NCBI RefSeq assembly: GCF_003353175.1
Contig: NZ_QHKS01000006.1
Location: 296,966 to 360,965, forward strand
Length of the DNA stretch: 64,000 nucleotides
Reading direction: 5' to 3'
Origin: Paraburkholderia lacunae
GTDB taxonomy: Bacteria; Pseudomonadota; Gammaproteobacteria; Burkholderiales; Burkholderiaceae
A model generated the notes under the pieces. It was not told the origin of the DNA. It made no database searches and worked only from the letters and a program-made list of their open reading frames with translations. Below, in pieces: positions 16,463-25,163 of the stretch; position 1 is the first letter of the stretch; each line of letters opens with the position of its first letter. Made by a program: the position numbers and the translations under genes.

Positions 16463-16770
16463 CGTCGTTCTCCTTGAGTGAGTAGTTGGAGTCGCGCGAT
16501 CCCGAAGTAGATTCAGGATCGAACGGCGGCTCTGATACTACGACGAATCGGGATGACTGAAATCGACACCGCTTGAAAAAAATGGGTGCGGCTTGGTGGA
16601 ATTGCCGGATGTGCCAACGGCGAATGCCCTGGCACCCGAGCTCATGCGTCCAGCCACGGCAACTCGCTGGCGGGCTTGCGGATGCCGGGATCCTGCTCGA
16701 ACCTGCACTGCCACACCCGGCGGGTGACCGCTTCAGCTTCCGCCTTCGGCCGTACCGTGACCGCCGGTAC
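16463..16770. other. Intergenic region, no supported gene
   Basis: A minus-strand frame could encode a ~45-residue tail reading VTVRPKAEAEAVTRRVWQC and ending WLDA, but it has no start and I do not recognise it. It may be the end of a lost gene. Confidence 0.3.
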
Positions 16771-17049
16771 CTAGTGCATGACCATTTTGAATTCATCGAG
16801 CCCTAGCTTGATGGGCTCCGCGGGCTTGAAGGATTGTTTGAGTTCCGCCACCTTCAATATCTCGAACTGCGCGTCTTCGAACGCGATGAGAAGGTCGGTC
16901 CGCCGCCTGCTCGCGGCCCCGCAATATCTGATCAGCGCCTCAGCGCTCACCTCGAAGATCTGCGCGCGATCATCAAAGCAGACACGAAAGGCCACGGTTG
17001 CGCATTCCGTGACACAGGGCCTGAACCCCTCGTCGACATAGACCGACAT
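16771..17049 (-). CDS. DUF1488-like small protein
   Basis: A 92-residue protein. The start at 17049 is chosen because GGGAGG lies 7 bases upstream on the minus strand; an extension to 17097 has no such signal. The order 'VAFRV.FDDRAQIFEVSAEALIRYCGA' followed by a short helix and a basic C-terminal stretch resembles DUF1488 proteins, which read (x)FxVxxdGxxvxCxVSxEALxxxFGA. Function unknown. It precedes the LysR gene but on the same strand downstream of it. Confidence 0.6.
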   Translation of the reverse strand: MSVYVDEGFRPCVTECATVAFRVCFDDRAQIFEVSAEALIRYCGAASRRRTDLLIAFEDAQFEILKVAELKQSFKPAEPIKLGLDEFKMVMH

Positions 17050-17180
17050 GGCGACCTCCCGACACACGCCCGAACTGACAGGATGACGGAGCGTCAATTT
17101 CAGGTATGTGGGAAAACCGGCATTACTCGCGAAGTGGATATTCAGCGCTTGCTGCGGAATGCGCTGGAGCGCTCACCGCT

Positions 17181-18062
17181 TCACCCGGCTTGCCCAAGCG
17201 CGTCGATCGCGGAACGCAGGCAAGCGGAAAACTGCGCGATCGCGGGTTGCTGATGTTGCGTGCCTCGCTGCACGAGGCCGATTTCACGGTTGAACGTGTC
17301 TTCTCCCAAAGACAGCGCGACGACATTCTTCGGCAAGTGAAGCGCGGCCGCCTCGGGAACCAGCGAAATTCCCACGCCTTGCGCGACGAGCCCCACGATC
17401 CCCTGCAGTTCATCCAGTTCGACCACGTCATGCACCGTGACCCGGATCCTTCTCAGGAAACGATCGACGAGCCGGCCGCCGAAGGAATTCCGGTCGTACC
17501 TCACAAAGGGTTCTGTCTTGAGCAGCGTGCGCCATGACTGATCCGCCAGCTCGCGGGGAACCAGCAGCGCAAAGGCCTCGGTAATCAAGGTGCGCCACTG
17601 CAGCTCGGCGGGCAACGCGAATGGCGGTTTGATGATCACCGCGATATCCACCTCGCCCGAGTCCACCTGTGTCAGCAGATTGAGCGATACGCCGGGAACG
17701 ACGCGAATTCTCCATCCTGGCGAATGCTGACGGAACTGTTGAATCGCGCTGATGAGAAACGACGCTTGCGCCGATGCAATGGCGCCGATGCGCAGGATGC
17801 CTGAGCGCTCCGCGTCGCCGCTTTTTTCCGCCAGCCGCGCGTAAGCGGACAAGACGTCTTCGGCCAGTTTGACCGTTTGTTTGCCGGCCTCGTTGAGCGT
17901 CGCGGAGCGGCCCGTTCGATCGAAGAGCGCGAAACCCAGGTCTTCTTCCAGCCGCTGAATTTGTGCGGAGACGGCCGATTGCGTGAGCCCGATATGCGAG
18001 CCGGCGCTCGCAAAGGTGCCGTAGCGCACGACAGCCAGGAAGGTTTTCAGCTCTCGCATCAT
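17181..18062 (-). CDS. LysR-family transcriptional regulator
   Basis: A 293-residue LysR-type regulator similar in style to the NAC/Cbl-type branch: N-terminal HTH (RELKTFLAVVRYGTFASAGSHIG, then SAVSAQIQRLEEDLGFALFDR) and an effector domain from about residue 90 (LRIGAIASAQASFL). It is transcribed away from the VOC-pxpB-pxpC-MFS-DUF1445 operon that begins 189 bases to the right, and is its likely regulator. The AT-rich intergenic stretch 18070-18140 is the probable binding region. Confidence 0.94.
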   Translation of the reverse strand: MMRELKTFLAVVRYGTFASAGSHIGLTQSAVSAQIQRLEEDLGFALFDRTGRSATLNEAGKQTVKLAEDVLSAYARLAEKSGDAERSGILRIGAIASAQASFLISAIQQFRQHSPGWRIRVVPGVSLNLLTQVDSGEVDIAVIIKPPFALPAELQWRTLITEAFALLVPRELADQSWRTLLKTEPFVRYDRNSFGGRLVDRFLRRIRVTVHDVVELDELQGIVGLVAQGVGISLVPEAAALHLPKNVVALSLGEDTFNREIGLVQRGTQHQQPAIAQFSACLRSAIDALGQAG

Positions 18063-18250
18063 GGGTCGATTGGTCCGATCGATTGATCGAAATTATTGTT
18101 GCTGAGGGTGAAAATATATCGCTTTTTCGCTATTTTTGTCATCCCTAGACTGCTTCTCATGGCGTGGCCAACGGGTCGTTCCAGCACGGCGGGATAGCGC
18201 GGTTGCGCTCCCGTCGCCGTCTACATCCTTCAACTTATATCGGTCCGACC

Positions 18251-18685
18251 ATGAGCGACACGACTGCCGTCATCCCTCCTTTTCACCTCGCATTTCCGGT
18301 GCACAGCATCTCCGCGGCGCGCGAATTCTATGGCGATCTGCTGGGCTGTCCTGAAGGACGCAGCGCCGCCGACTGGGTGGACTTCAATTTTTACGGTCAT
18401 CAGATCGTGGCTCATCTGGCGCCGGAAGAAGCCGGTCACCGCACGACTAGTGAAGTAGACGGCGACGCCGTGCCGGTCCGGCACTTCGGCGTCGTGCTGC
18501 CGATGGAGCAGTGGCACGCTGCTTCGGACAGGCTGACCGCGGCCGGGACCGACTTCATCATCGAACCTCACATCCGTTTCAAGGGCGAAGTGGGCGAACA
18601 GGCCACGATGTTCTTCCTCGACCCGTCGGGCAACGCGCTCGAAATCAAGGCGTTCGCCAATATCGAGTCGCTGTTCGCGAAGTAA
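18251..18685 (+). CDS. VOC-family protein (glyoxalase/dioxygenase superfamily)
   Basis: A 144-residue vicinal-oxygen-chelate protein with paired beta-alpha-beta-beta-beta modules: [26 protein letters not shown] at the start and [15 protein letters not shown] at the end. His in the first strand and Glu in the last (LEIKAF) are candidate metal ligands. It is the first gene of an operon with pxpBC, an MFS carrier and a DUF1445 protein; the next gene begins about 100 bases later. Members next to such genes are annotated variously as glyoxalase or extradiol dioxygenase; the reaction cannot be read from the sequence. Confidence 0.85.
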   Translation: MSDTTAVIPPFHLAFPVHSISAAREFYGDLLGCPEGRSAADWVDFNFYGHQIVAHLAPEEAGHRTTSEVDGDAVPVRHFGVVLPMEQWHAASDRLTAAGTDFIIEPHIRFKGEVGEQATMFFLDPSGNALEIKAFANIESLFAK

Positions 18686-18788
18686 GCGTTCAGCCGTGTA
18701 GTCACTTCCCGAACGACGGCGCTGCTTATTGCGCCGTCCAACGCGCCGCGCATCGCGCCGAATCTGCCCCGCAGCCGGATCATGTCCC

Positions 18789-19556
18789 ATGAAAAGCGAA
18801 CCTGTCCTGCCGGAAGCTGTTCCTGAGAATTCATGGTCGCTCTTCCCGTCGGGCGAGAGCCTGCTGATCATCGAGGTGGCAGGAAGCGACCGCGTCGAGC
18901 AGAACCGCCGGGCGCGAGCCTTCGCGGCGCGCGTGGCGGCCGCGCAGCTCGACTTCGTGATCGACATCGCGCCCGCCATGACGACTGTCGGCATTCACTA
19001 CGCGCCGTCGCGAGTTCCGCTCCCGCATGAAACGCACGCGCCTTACGACGCGCTGGCGAAGGTGGTGGCCGGCCTGCTCGAAAGCGCATCCGAGGCGCAG
19101 CCCGAGTCGGCGCGCGTCGTGGAGATTCCCGTGTGCTACGGCGGGGAACATGGGCCGGATCTCGAGGAAGTGGCCCGCTCGTGCGGTCTCGCCACCGGCG
19201 AGATCATCGCGCTGCACAGTGATTCGCTGGTGGACGTGATGCTGCTCGGGTTCGCACCGGGACACCCGTATATCGGCATGTTCGACAAACGCCTGTCGCC
19301 GGCCAGGCGCGCGACACCTCGCACGGCGGTCGCTCCCGGCTCCATCGGTCTCGCCAACCGGCAAACCGTCATCTATCCGATGGCGCTGCCGGGCGGCTGG
19401 AATCTGATCGGCCGCACACCATGCCGGATGTTCGATCCGTCGCGCGAAACGCCGTGTCTGATGAACGCGGGCGACCGGATCCGCTTCATGCCGATCACGC
19501 CGGAGCAGTTCCAGGCCTATGAATCGGCGAGCCGGTATGCGGGAGCCGCGCGATGA
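18789..19556 (+). CDS. pxpB: 5-oxoprolinase subunit PxpB / KipI homologue
   Basis: A 255-residue CT_C_D (KipI-like) protein, one part of the prokaryotic ATP-dependent 5-oxoprolinase PxpABC or of the related biotin-dependent carboxyltransferases. Family features are VCYGGEHGPDLEEVA near residue 118, LGFAPGHPYIGMFDKRLSPARRATPRT near 153-180 and the C-terminal GWNLIGRTPCRMFDP. The ATG at 18789 is used; the frame is open further upstream without a ribosome binding site. It overlaps pxpC by four bases. Confidence 0.92.
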   Translation: MKSEPVLPEAVPENSWSLFPSGESLLIIEVAGSDRVEQNRRARAFAARVAAAQLDFVIDIAPAMTTVGIHYAPSRVPLPHETHAPYDALAKVVAGLLESASEAQPESARVVEIPVCYGGEHGPDLEEVARSCGLATGEIIALHSDSLVDVMLLGFAPGHPYIGMFDKRLSPARRATPRTAVAPGSIGLANRQTVIYPMALPGGWNLIGRTPCRMFDPSRETPCLMNAGDRIRFMPITPEQFQAYESASRYAGAAR

Positions 19557-20503
19557 GCATCGAAGTCATCAAGCCGGGTGCGTTGAGCACGTTTCAGGAT
19601 CTCGGCCGTGTGGGCCATCAGCATCTCGGCATTCCGGTCAACGGCGTGATGGATGAACGGGCACACCGGCTGGCCAATGCGCTGGTCGGCAACGCGCCCA
19701 CTGTGCCGACGCTCGAAATCACGTTGATGGGACCGACGCTCAGGTTTCACGAGAAGGCGACGATTGCGTTCTGTGGCGGGAATCTCGACTGCCAGCTCGA
19801 TGGACAGCCGCTCTTCAGCGATTGCGCCCTGGAGGTGCCGGCGGGCTGCGACATATCGTTCGGCACTCGTTATGCAGGGCTGCGTACGTATTTCGCGGTG
19901 CGTGGCGGCTTTTCGATCGAGCCGGTGATGGGCAGCGCGAGCACGTTCGCGCGCGGCGGTTACGGTGGGCACGCCGGTCGGCCGCTGAAGAAGGGCGACA
20001 TGTTGTTCACTCAGGAAAGCTTCACCTGCCGAAGCGCCTCGCTCTCTTTAGAAACGGTGTTTGCCGAAGACGTGCTGTTATCGCATGACGCGCCGATCAG
20101 AATCACGCCTGGGCGCGAATGGCGCTACTTCACGGCGAACGCAAGGCGAACTCTCGAGCACGAGACATACCAGATCACGGCGCAGTCCGACCGCATGGGT
20201 TATCGCCTGCAAGGCCCGGTGCTCAGCCTCGTTGCGCGTCGGGAAGTGGTGTCCGAGGCCGTGGGTTTCGGCGCGATCCAGGTGCCCGCCGATGGTCGGC
20301 CGATCATCCTGATGGCGGACCGCCAGACAACCGGCGGCTATCCGAAGATCGCGCACGTATGCGCTGTCGATTTGCCGCGTCTTGCCCAGCGGATACCCGG
20401 AGACGACGTGCGCTTCGAGCTGGTCGATCTTGCGGAGGCACAGCGCCTGTTTCTGTCCCAGGAGCGAAGTTTTGCGCAGCTCGCGCATTGGTGCCGAGCG
20501 TGA
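19553..20503 (+). CDS. pxpC: 5-oxoprolinase subunit PxpC / KipA homologue
   Basis: A 316-residue AHS2 (KipA-like) protein, partner of PxpB. Motifs include IKPGALSTFQDLGRVGHQHLGIPVNGVMD at the N-terminus, FGTRYAGLRTYFAVRGG in the middle and SDRMGYRLQGP and DRQTTGGYPKIA in the C-terminal half, all standard for the family. The ATGA overlap with pxpB shows translational coupling. The third subunit PxpA (LamB/YcsF) is not encoded in this window, so the complex may act on a different substrate or use a PxpA encoded elsewhere. Confidence 0.93.
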   Translation: MSIEVIKPGALSTFQDLGRVGHQHLGIPVNGVMDERAHRLANALVGNAPTVPTLEITLMGPTLRFHEKATIAFCGGNLDCQLDGQPLFSDCALEVPAGCDISFGTRYAGLRTYFAVRGGFSIEPVMGSASTFARGGYGGHAGRPLKKGDMLFTQESFTCRSASLSLETVFAEDVLLSHDAPIRITPGREWRYFTANARRTLEHETYQITAQSDRMGYRLQGPVLSLVARREVVSEAVGFGAIQVPADGRPIILMADRQTTGGYPKIAHVCAVDLPRLAQRIPGDDVRFELVDLAEAQRLFLSQERSFAQLAHWCRA

Positions 20504-20607
20504 TCGTCGCGATCTGAAGCGCGATTTCCGCAGCGATTTCAACCTCGACTTCAACCCCGGCCTCGGCGGGACGTAGTCCATCTTTCATCCTCACAACGGA
20601 ACGCAAA

Positions 20608-21930
20608 ATGCCCCACGTCCCAACCGCCACCCTCGACGCAGACATCCCGGCTGCGCCCCTCTCGACAAGGCAAGTCGCTCGCAAGGCAGCGACCGCCGCA
20701 GCTGTCGGAACCGCGATCGAATACTACGAATTCGGCGTGTACGGTTACATGGCCGCGGTAATCGGGCCGCTGTTCTTCCCGTCGGACAATCCGACCGCCG
20801 CGCTGCTGTCGATCCTGGCGATCTTCGGCAGTGCGTTTCTCATGCGTCCAGTCGGCGGAATCGTACTGGGGCGTCTCGGCGACAAGCTCGGGCGCCGCGC
20901 CATCCTGCTGGTGACCGTGATCGGGATGGGCATGGCGACCGCTGTCGTCGGCTTGCTGCCGACTGCGGCGAGCGCAGGAGTCTTCGCGCCGGCGGCACTG
21001 CTGGTGGTGCGTCTGGCGCAGGGATTTTTCTCGGGCGCGGAGGTGACCGGTGCAGCGGCTTATGTCGCTGAATCCGCGCCTCGCGGACGCCGCGGATTAT
21101 ACGGCGCGTTCACGCCAGTCGGTGTCGCATTGGGCGGCGCGCTTGCCGCGGCAGTCTGCGGGTTGACTACCGCACTCGTCAGCTCGTCGCAGCTGCACGA
21201 CTGGGGCTGGCGGATTCCCTTCCTCGCGGCGGTTCCGCTCGTGCTGATATCGGCTTGTGTGCGCAAACGGGTCGAAGAGTCGGTTGCATTCAGGAAGACG
21301 CTCGAACACAGCGAGCCGCTGAAAGCGCCGCTCAAGGAAGTCTTTGCGCACCATCGCGCGGCCATGCTGAAGGTCTTCCTGATTTCGTTCGGACAGAATG
21401 CCGGCTACTGGGTGGGCTTCGTCTTCATGAACATCTACATGACCACGTACCTGAAATACGACAAGGCGAGCGTCTACTGGATCATGTCGATCGTCAGCAT
21501 TTCGATGGCCGTGCTGATGCCGGTGTGGGGCGGACTGTCCGACCGCATCGGCCGCCGCCGCGTGCTGGCGATCGGATTTGCCGGATACATCGTGCTGGTG
21601 TTCCCGATGATGATGCTCATGAACCACCAGAATCTCGCTCTCGCTTTCCTCTCGATGTTTATCGTCGCGCTGCCGATGCCCGTCGTTCAATCGGTCGGAT
21701 ATCCGACCTATGCCGAGCAATTCCCGACGCGGGTCCGCTACACCGGGATGGCCTTCAGCTTCAATTTCGGCGCCATTTTCGGCGGCGGCGTGACGCCTTA
21801 CATTGCGACCGCGTTGATCGGCAAGACCGCCAACCTGCTGAGTCCCGCGTTCATACTCGTCGGTGCGGCGGCCATCGCTTTGCTGACGCTGACCAGGACG
21901 CGCGAAACGGCGGATGCCTCCTTGCTGTAA
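20608..21930 (+). CDS. MFS transporter, metabolite:H+ symporter family
   Basis: A 440-residue twelve-helix major facilitator protein. The start region AVGTAIEYYEFGVYGYMAAVIGPLFFP and the loop motif GGIVLGRLGDKLGRRAILL, repeated in weaker form as GLSDRIGRRRVL between helices 8 and 9, identify the MHS subfamily that includes ProP, KgtP and citrate carriers. In this operon it is likely to import the substrate of PxpBC and the DUF1445 protein, perhaps pyroglutamate or a related carboxylic acid. Confidence 0.93.
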   Translation: MPHVPTATLDADIPAAPLSTRQVARKAATAAAVGTAIEYYEFGVYGYMAAVIGPLFFPSDNPTAALLSILAIFGSAFLMRPVGGIVLGRLGDKLGRRAILLVTVIGMGMATAVVGLLPTAASAGVFAPAALLVVRLAQGFFSGAEVTGAAAYVAESAPRGRRGLYGAFTPVGVALGGALAAAVCGLTTALVSSSQLHDWGWRIPFLAAVPLVLISACVRKRVEESVAFRKTLEHSEPLKAPLKEVFAHHRAAMLKVFLISFGQNAGYWVGFVFMNIYMTTYLKYDKASVYWIMSIVSISMAVLMPVWGGLSDRIGRRRVLAIGFAGYIVLVFPMMMLMNHQNLALAFLSMFIVALPMPVVQSVGYPTYAEQFPTRVRYTGMAFSFNFGAIFGGGVTPYIATALIGKTANLLSPAFILVGAAAIALLTLTRTRETADASLL

Positions 21931-21992
21931 AGGCCAATCCGCCGAACAGAATTCAACCCGATATCAACCCACTCCGGCTAGCAGACCTTGTC

Positions 21993-22820
21993 ATGAAGCA
22001 GGCAATCAGCGAAGCGCCACGAGGCAATATCCTGCCCGGTTGGGCGGCCACGCCTCGCGGTGCGAGAGCACGCATTCGCGCCGGATTCAACGGCAACACG
22101 AGCGGCATGGCGCCCGGCTTTGCGCAGGGAAACCTCGTGATTCTGCCGCAGTCGTGGGCTGGCGATTTCATCGGGTACTGCCGCGCCAATCCCACGCCTT
22201 GTCCGCTCATCGGCATGACCGAGGCCGGCAGCAGTCTTGTGCCGATGCTGGGCGATGACGTCGACCTGCGCACCGACATTCCACGCTATCGGGTCTGGCG
22301 CGGTGGCGCTCTCGTGGAGGAGCGGGACGATATCTCCGCGATCTGGCAGGACGACTTCGTGGGTTTCGTGCTCGGTTGTTCGCTATCGTTCGAGCACGCT
22401 CTGGAATTGGCGGGGCTGCGTGTGCGGCACGTGGACGAAGGCAAGGTCGTTCCAATGTACCGCACCTCCATTCAGACGAAACCCGTTGGCGCTTTTCGCG
22501 GACCGATGGTCGTGTCGATGCGGCCGTATACGCCGGCCGAAGCGGCGATCGCCTATGAGGTTTGTCGGCCGTTGCCGGGTGCGCACGGTGCGCCGGTCCA
22601 CATGGGCGATCCGGCGCTGATCGGCATCGCGAATGTGGACGTGCCCGATGAGGGCGAGCCGACGGAAATCCGCGCCGGCGAGATTCCGGTTTTCTGGGGT
22701 TGCGGCGTCACGCCTCAGGCTGCGGCGGTGGAAGCGCGGCCGCCGATATGCATCACTCACGCCCCCGGTTACATGCTGGTTTGCGATGTCAGGACCGAGG
22801 ATCTGAAGCTGATTCGGTAA
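21993..22820 (+). CDS. Putative hydro-lyase of the D-glutamate cyclase type (DUF1445)
   Basis: A 275-residue protein of the DUF1445 family. Characteristic stretches are RAGFNGNTSGMAPGFAQGNLVILP near the N-terminus, FVLGCSLSFEHAL in the middle, NVDVPDEGEP and the C-terminal VFWGCGVTPQAAAV...ITHAPGYMLVCD. The mammalian homologue domain interconverts D-glutamate and 5-oxo-D-proline, which fits its place behind the oxoprolinase subunits. The ATG at 21993 follows the MFS stop by 62 bases. A run of ten ACCGCC hexamers starts 8 bases after the stop. Confidence 0.92.
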   Translation: MKQAISEAPRGNILPGWAATPRGARARIRAGFNGNTSGMAPGFAQGNLVILPQSWAGDFIGYCRANPTPCPLIGMTEAGSSLVPMLGDDVDLRTDIPRYRVWRGGALVEERDDISAIWQDDFVGFVLGCSLSFEHALELAGLRVRHVDEGKVVPMYRTSIQTKPVGAFRGPMVVSMRPYTPAEAAIAYEVCRPLPGAHGAPVHMGDPALIGIANVDVPDEGEPTEIRAGEIPVFWGCGVTPQAAAVEARPPICITHAPGYMLVCDVRTEDLKLIR

Positions 22821-22827
22821 GATCGGC

Positions 22828-22893
22828 GCCACCGCCACCGCCACCGCCACCGCCACCGCCACCGCCACCGCCACCGCCACCGCCACCGCCGCC
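22828..22893. repeat. Hexanucleotide tandem repeat, ten perfect ACCGCC units
   Basis: GCC followed by exactly ten tandem ACCGCC units fills 22828-22890 and ends in GCCGCC. It starts immediately downstream of the DUF1445 stop. Such perfect short repeats mutate by slippage; here the array is non-coding on both strands as far as I can judge, so it would affect mRNA 3' ends and spacing, not protein. Confidence 0.95.
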
Positions 22894-23234
22894 GGTGCTA
22901 CCCCGGCACCACGGCGAGCATCCCGTCGCCGCAAAGGCCTGCGGGTTTGCACTGCATGTTGGCCGTAGTGAAATCCTTATTTTGTTCTACGCTATAAGCG
23001 CGACCTCCCGCGTTACGGCTATTGGAGAGGGCCTCTGAATCAGCTGCGTTCGCTGAAGGTGCTCGCCGCAGTGCAGGGCAATGAGCAGAGTCCCTTAAGC
23101 AGTCCAATGAGCAGTCCAATGAGCCGGCGGCCGATCGTTAATCAACCATTCGTCTGACTACAACCCTGTTAGCCGGACGCCGCCGCTTCGACAGCGGCGG
23201 CGGTACCTTGGCGACCCCTTTCATGGAGAGGAAG
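22894..23234. other. Intergenic region before peroxiredoxin gene
   Basis: No gene seen. A 12-base tandem duplication (AGCAGTCCAATG twice, 23098-23121) lies here, and an AT-richer patch near 22970-23000 could hold a promoter. A GC palindrome (GCCGCCGC...GCGGCGGC) lies at about 23177-23201. Confidence 0.4.
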
Positions 23235-23888
23235 ATGTCGATTCGATTAGGAGAAGAAGCTCCCGATTTCACCGCTGAAACGACCGAGGGGACGATCCAT
23301 TTTCATGAATGGATCGGCGACAACTGGGTGATCCTGTTCTCGCATCCGAAAGACTTCACGCCCGTTTGCACCACTGAGCTGGGATACATGGCGGGGCTCA
23401 AGCCGGAGTTCGACAAGCGCAACACGAAAATCATCGGACTCAGCGTGGACCCCGTGAGCGACCACCAGAAATGGGTGAAGGACATCGAAGAGACGCAGGG
23501 ACATGCCATCAACTACCCGATGATCGGCGACGCGGATCTGAACGTCGCGAAGCTCTACGACATGATTCACCCGAACGCGAGCGGCGGCCCGCGCACCGCT
23601 GTGGACAACGCAACGGTACGCTCGGTGTTCCTCATCGGGCCCGACAAGAAGGTCAAGGCGATGCTCGTGTACCCGATGAGCGCGGGCCGTAATTTCGACG
23701 AGGTGCTGCGCCTGCTCGATTCGCTGCAGCTGAACGCCAAGCACACGGTGGCGACGCCGGTGAACTGGAAACCGGGTGACGACGTCATCATTCCGACATC
23801 TGTCTCGGACGATGACGCCAGGAAGAAATATCCGCAGGGATTCAAAACCTTGAAACCGTATCTGCGGTATGTGCAGCAACCGAAGTAA
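23235..23888 (+). CDS. 1-Cys peroxiredoxin (Prx6 family)
   Basis: A 217-residue thiol peroxidase that reduces peroxides with the peroxidatic Cys45 in FTPVCTTELG. The remaining family marks are SHPKDFTPVCTTE, GLSVDPVSDHQKWVKDI and the Prx6-specific C-terminal dimerisation domain (TPVNWKPGDDVIIPTSVSDDDA). The start at 23235 follows GGAGAGGAAG. The neighbouring persulfide dioxygenase-rhodanese gene begins about 140 bases later on the same strand, which suggests a joint role against peroxide and sulfane sulfur stress. Confidence 0.95.
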   Translation: MSIRLGEEAPDFTAETTEGTIHFHEWIGDNWVILFSHPKDFTPVCTTELGYMAGLKPEFDKRNTKIIGLSVDPVSDHQKWVKDIEETQGHAINYPMIGDADLNVAKLYDMIHPNASGGPRTAVDNATVRSVFLIGPDKKVKAMLVYPMSAGRNFDEVLRLLDSLQLNAKHTVATPVNWKPGDDVIIPTSVSDDDARKKYPQGFKTLKPYLRYVQQPK

Positions 23889-23908
23889 CGGGCCGGCTGA
23901 AGCGGGGC

Positions 23909-23942
23909 GGCGGGTGCCGGCCAATCCGGGCCGGTGCCCGCC
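23909..23942. terminator. GC-rich hairpin after the peroxiredoxin gene
   Basis: Arms GGCGGG-tg-CCGGCC (23909-23922) and GGCCGG-tg-CCCGCC (23929-23942) form a 14-bp stem with one 2-base internal mismatch and a 6-base loop. There is no T run, so termination would be weak or factor-assisted. Confidence 0.45.
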
Positions 23943-24031
23943 GTGACGCCCGCTGATTGCAGGGCGGCTCGGCGGCGCCGCTTCTGCCGCCATTCTCGAA
24001 GACCCGCAAGCGCGGGCGACGGAGCGCCATC

Positions 24032-25105
24032 GTGCTGATCTTCCGGCAATTGTTCGACCAGCAATCGTCCACCTACACGTATCTTCTTGCCGATAGCGCT
24101 ACGGCGGAAGCTGTGCTGATCGATCCGGTATTCGAACAGGTACGCCGCGACACCGCACTGATCGGCGAGCTGCGATTGCGCCTGCTGTATACCATCGACA
24201 CCCACGTTCACGCCGATCATGTGACCGGCGCGTGGATGCACAAGCAGCGCACGGGCAGCCGGATCGCGATATCGGCCGCGAGCGGCGCCGAGGGCGCTGA
24301 CCGCTACCTGAGCCATGGCGACAGATGCGGATTCGGCGCACGGTATCTGACGGTGCGTGCCACGCCTGGTCATACGAACGGCTGCATCAGCCTCGTGCTC
24401 GACGACGAGAGCATGGCGTTTACCGGCGATTGCCTGCTGATTCGCGGAACCGGCCGGACGGATTTCCAGCACGGCGATGCGCGCGCGATGTTCCGGGCTG
24501 TCCACGAGCAGATTTTCACGCTGCCCGACGCGTGCCTGCTCTACCCGGCCCACGACTATCGCGGTCTGACCGTCACGAGCGCAGGTGAGGAGCGGCGCTT
24601 CAATCCGCGCCTGGGCGGTGCGCTTTGCGAGGACGACTTCGCTGTCTACATGACGAATCTGGGGCTGCCGCATCCGAGGCAGATCGACGTAGCGGTGCCG
24701 GCGAATCTGAAATGCGGGCTCGCCGCGGGCGTTCCCACGCAAATGGCCGAGGCCGGTTGGGCGCCGCTGACCTACACCTTTGCGGGCATCTGGGAAATCG
24801 ATCCGCAATGGCTCGAGGAAAATCCCGGTTCGGTCCAGATCGTCGATGTACGCGAGCCTGCCGAGTTCGACGGGCCGCTAGGGCGCATTCCCGATGCCCG
24901 GCTCATTTCACTTGGCGAGCTGGCCGCACGCGCCGGCGAGCTCGCTCGGGAGCGCCCGATCGTGACGGTCTGCCGGGCCGGCGGACGGTCGGCGCAAGCC
25001 ACGGCCATCCTGCGGCAGGCAGGATTCGAAGCCGTCGCCAATCTCGCCGGCGGCATGCTTCGCTGGCGCGCGGAAGGCCGCGCCGTCGAGAACGGCGAGA
25101 TGTAG
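24032..25105 (+). CDS. Persulfide dioxygenase-like metallo-beta-lactamase fused to rhodanese
   Basis: A 357-residue fusion. The N-terminal part (about 1-240) is an ETHE1/Blh-type metallo-beta-lactamase with THVHADHVTGAW as the iron-binding motif, GHTNGCISLVL, FTGDCLLIRGTGRTDF and the final ligand in YPAHDYRG. The C-terminal part (about 255-350) is a rhodanese domain with IVDVREPAEFDGPLG and the active-site loop VCRAGGRSAQA. Together they oxidise glutathione persulfide and transfer the sulfur. I use the GTG at 24032 (GGAG 11 bases upstream, protein starting VLIFRQLFDQ); an ATG at 23957 lacks a ribosome site. Confidence 0.93.
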   Translation: MLIFRQLFDQQSSTYTYLLADSATAEAVLIDPVFEQVRRDTALIGELRLRLLYTIDTHVHADHVTGAWMHKQRTGSRIAISAASGAEGADRYLSHGDRCGFGARYLTVRATPGHTNGCISLVLDDESMAFTGDCLLIRGTGRTDFQHGDARAMFRAVHEQIFTLPDACLLYPAHDYRGLTVTSAGEERRFNPRLGGALCEDDFAVYMTNLGLPHPRQIDVAVPANLKCGLAAGVPTQMAEAGWAPLTYTFAGIWEIDPQWLEENPGSVQIVDVREPAEFDGPLGRIPDARLISLGELAARAGELARERPIVTVCRAGGRSAQATAILRQAGFEAVANLAGGMLRWRAEGRAVENGEM

Positions 25106-25163
25106 CCGTCCTTCGCCACGGCGCGATTCGACGGCCTGGCGGTTCTTCAATACTTTGGCGGGA

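Noticed and set aside
22700..23038. Poly-proline protein encoded across the ACCGCC repeat
   Set aside because: The frame overlaps the end of the DUF1445 gene antiphase, has no ribosome site and its only feature is the repeat itself.
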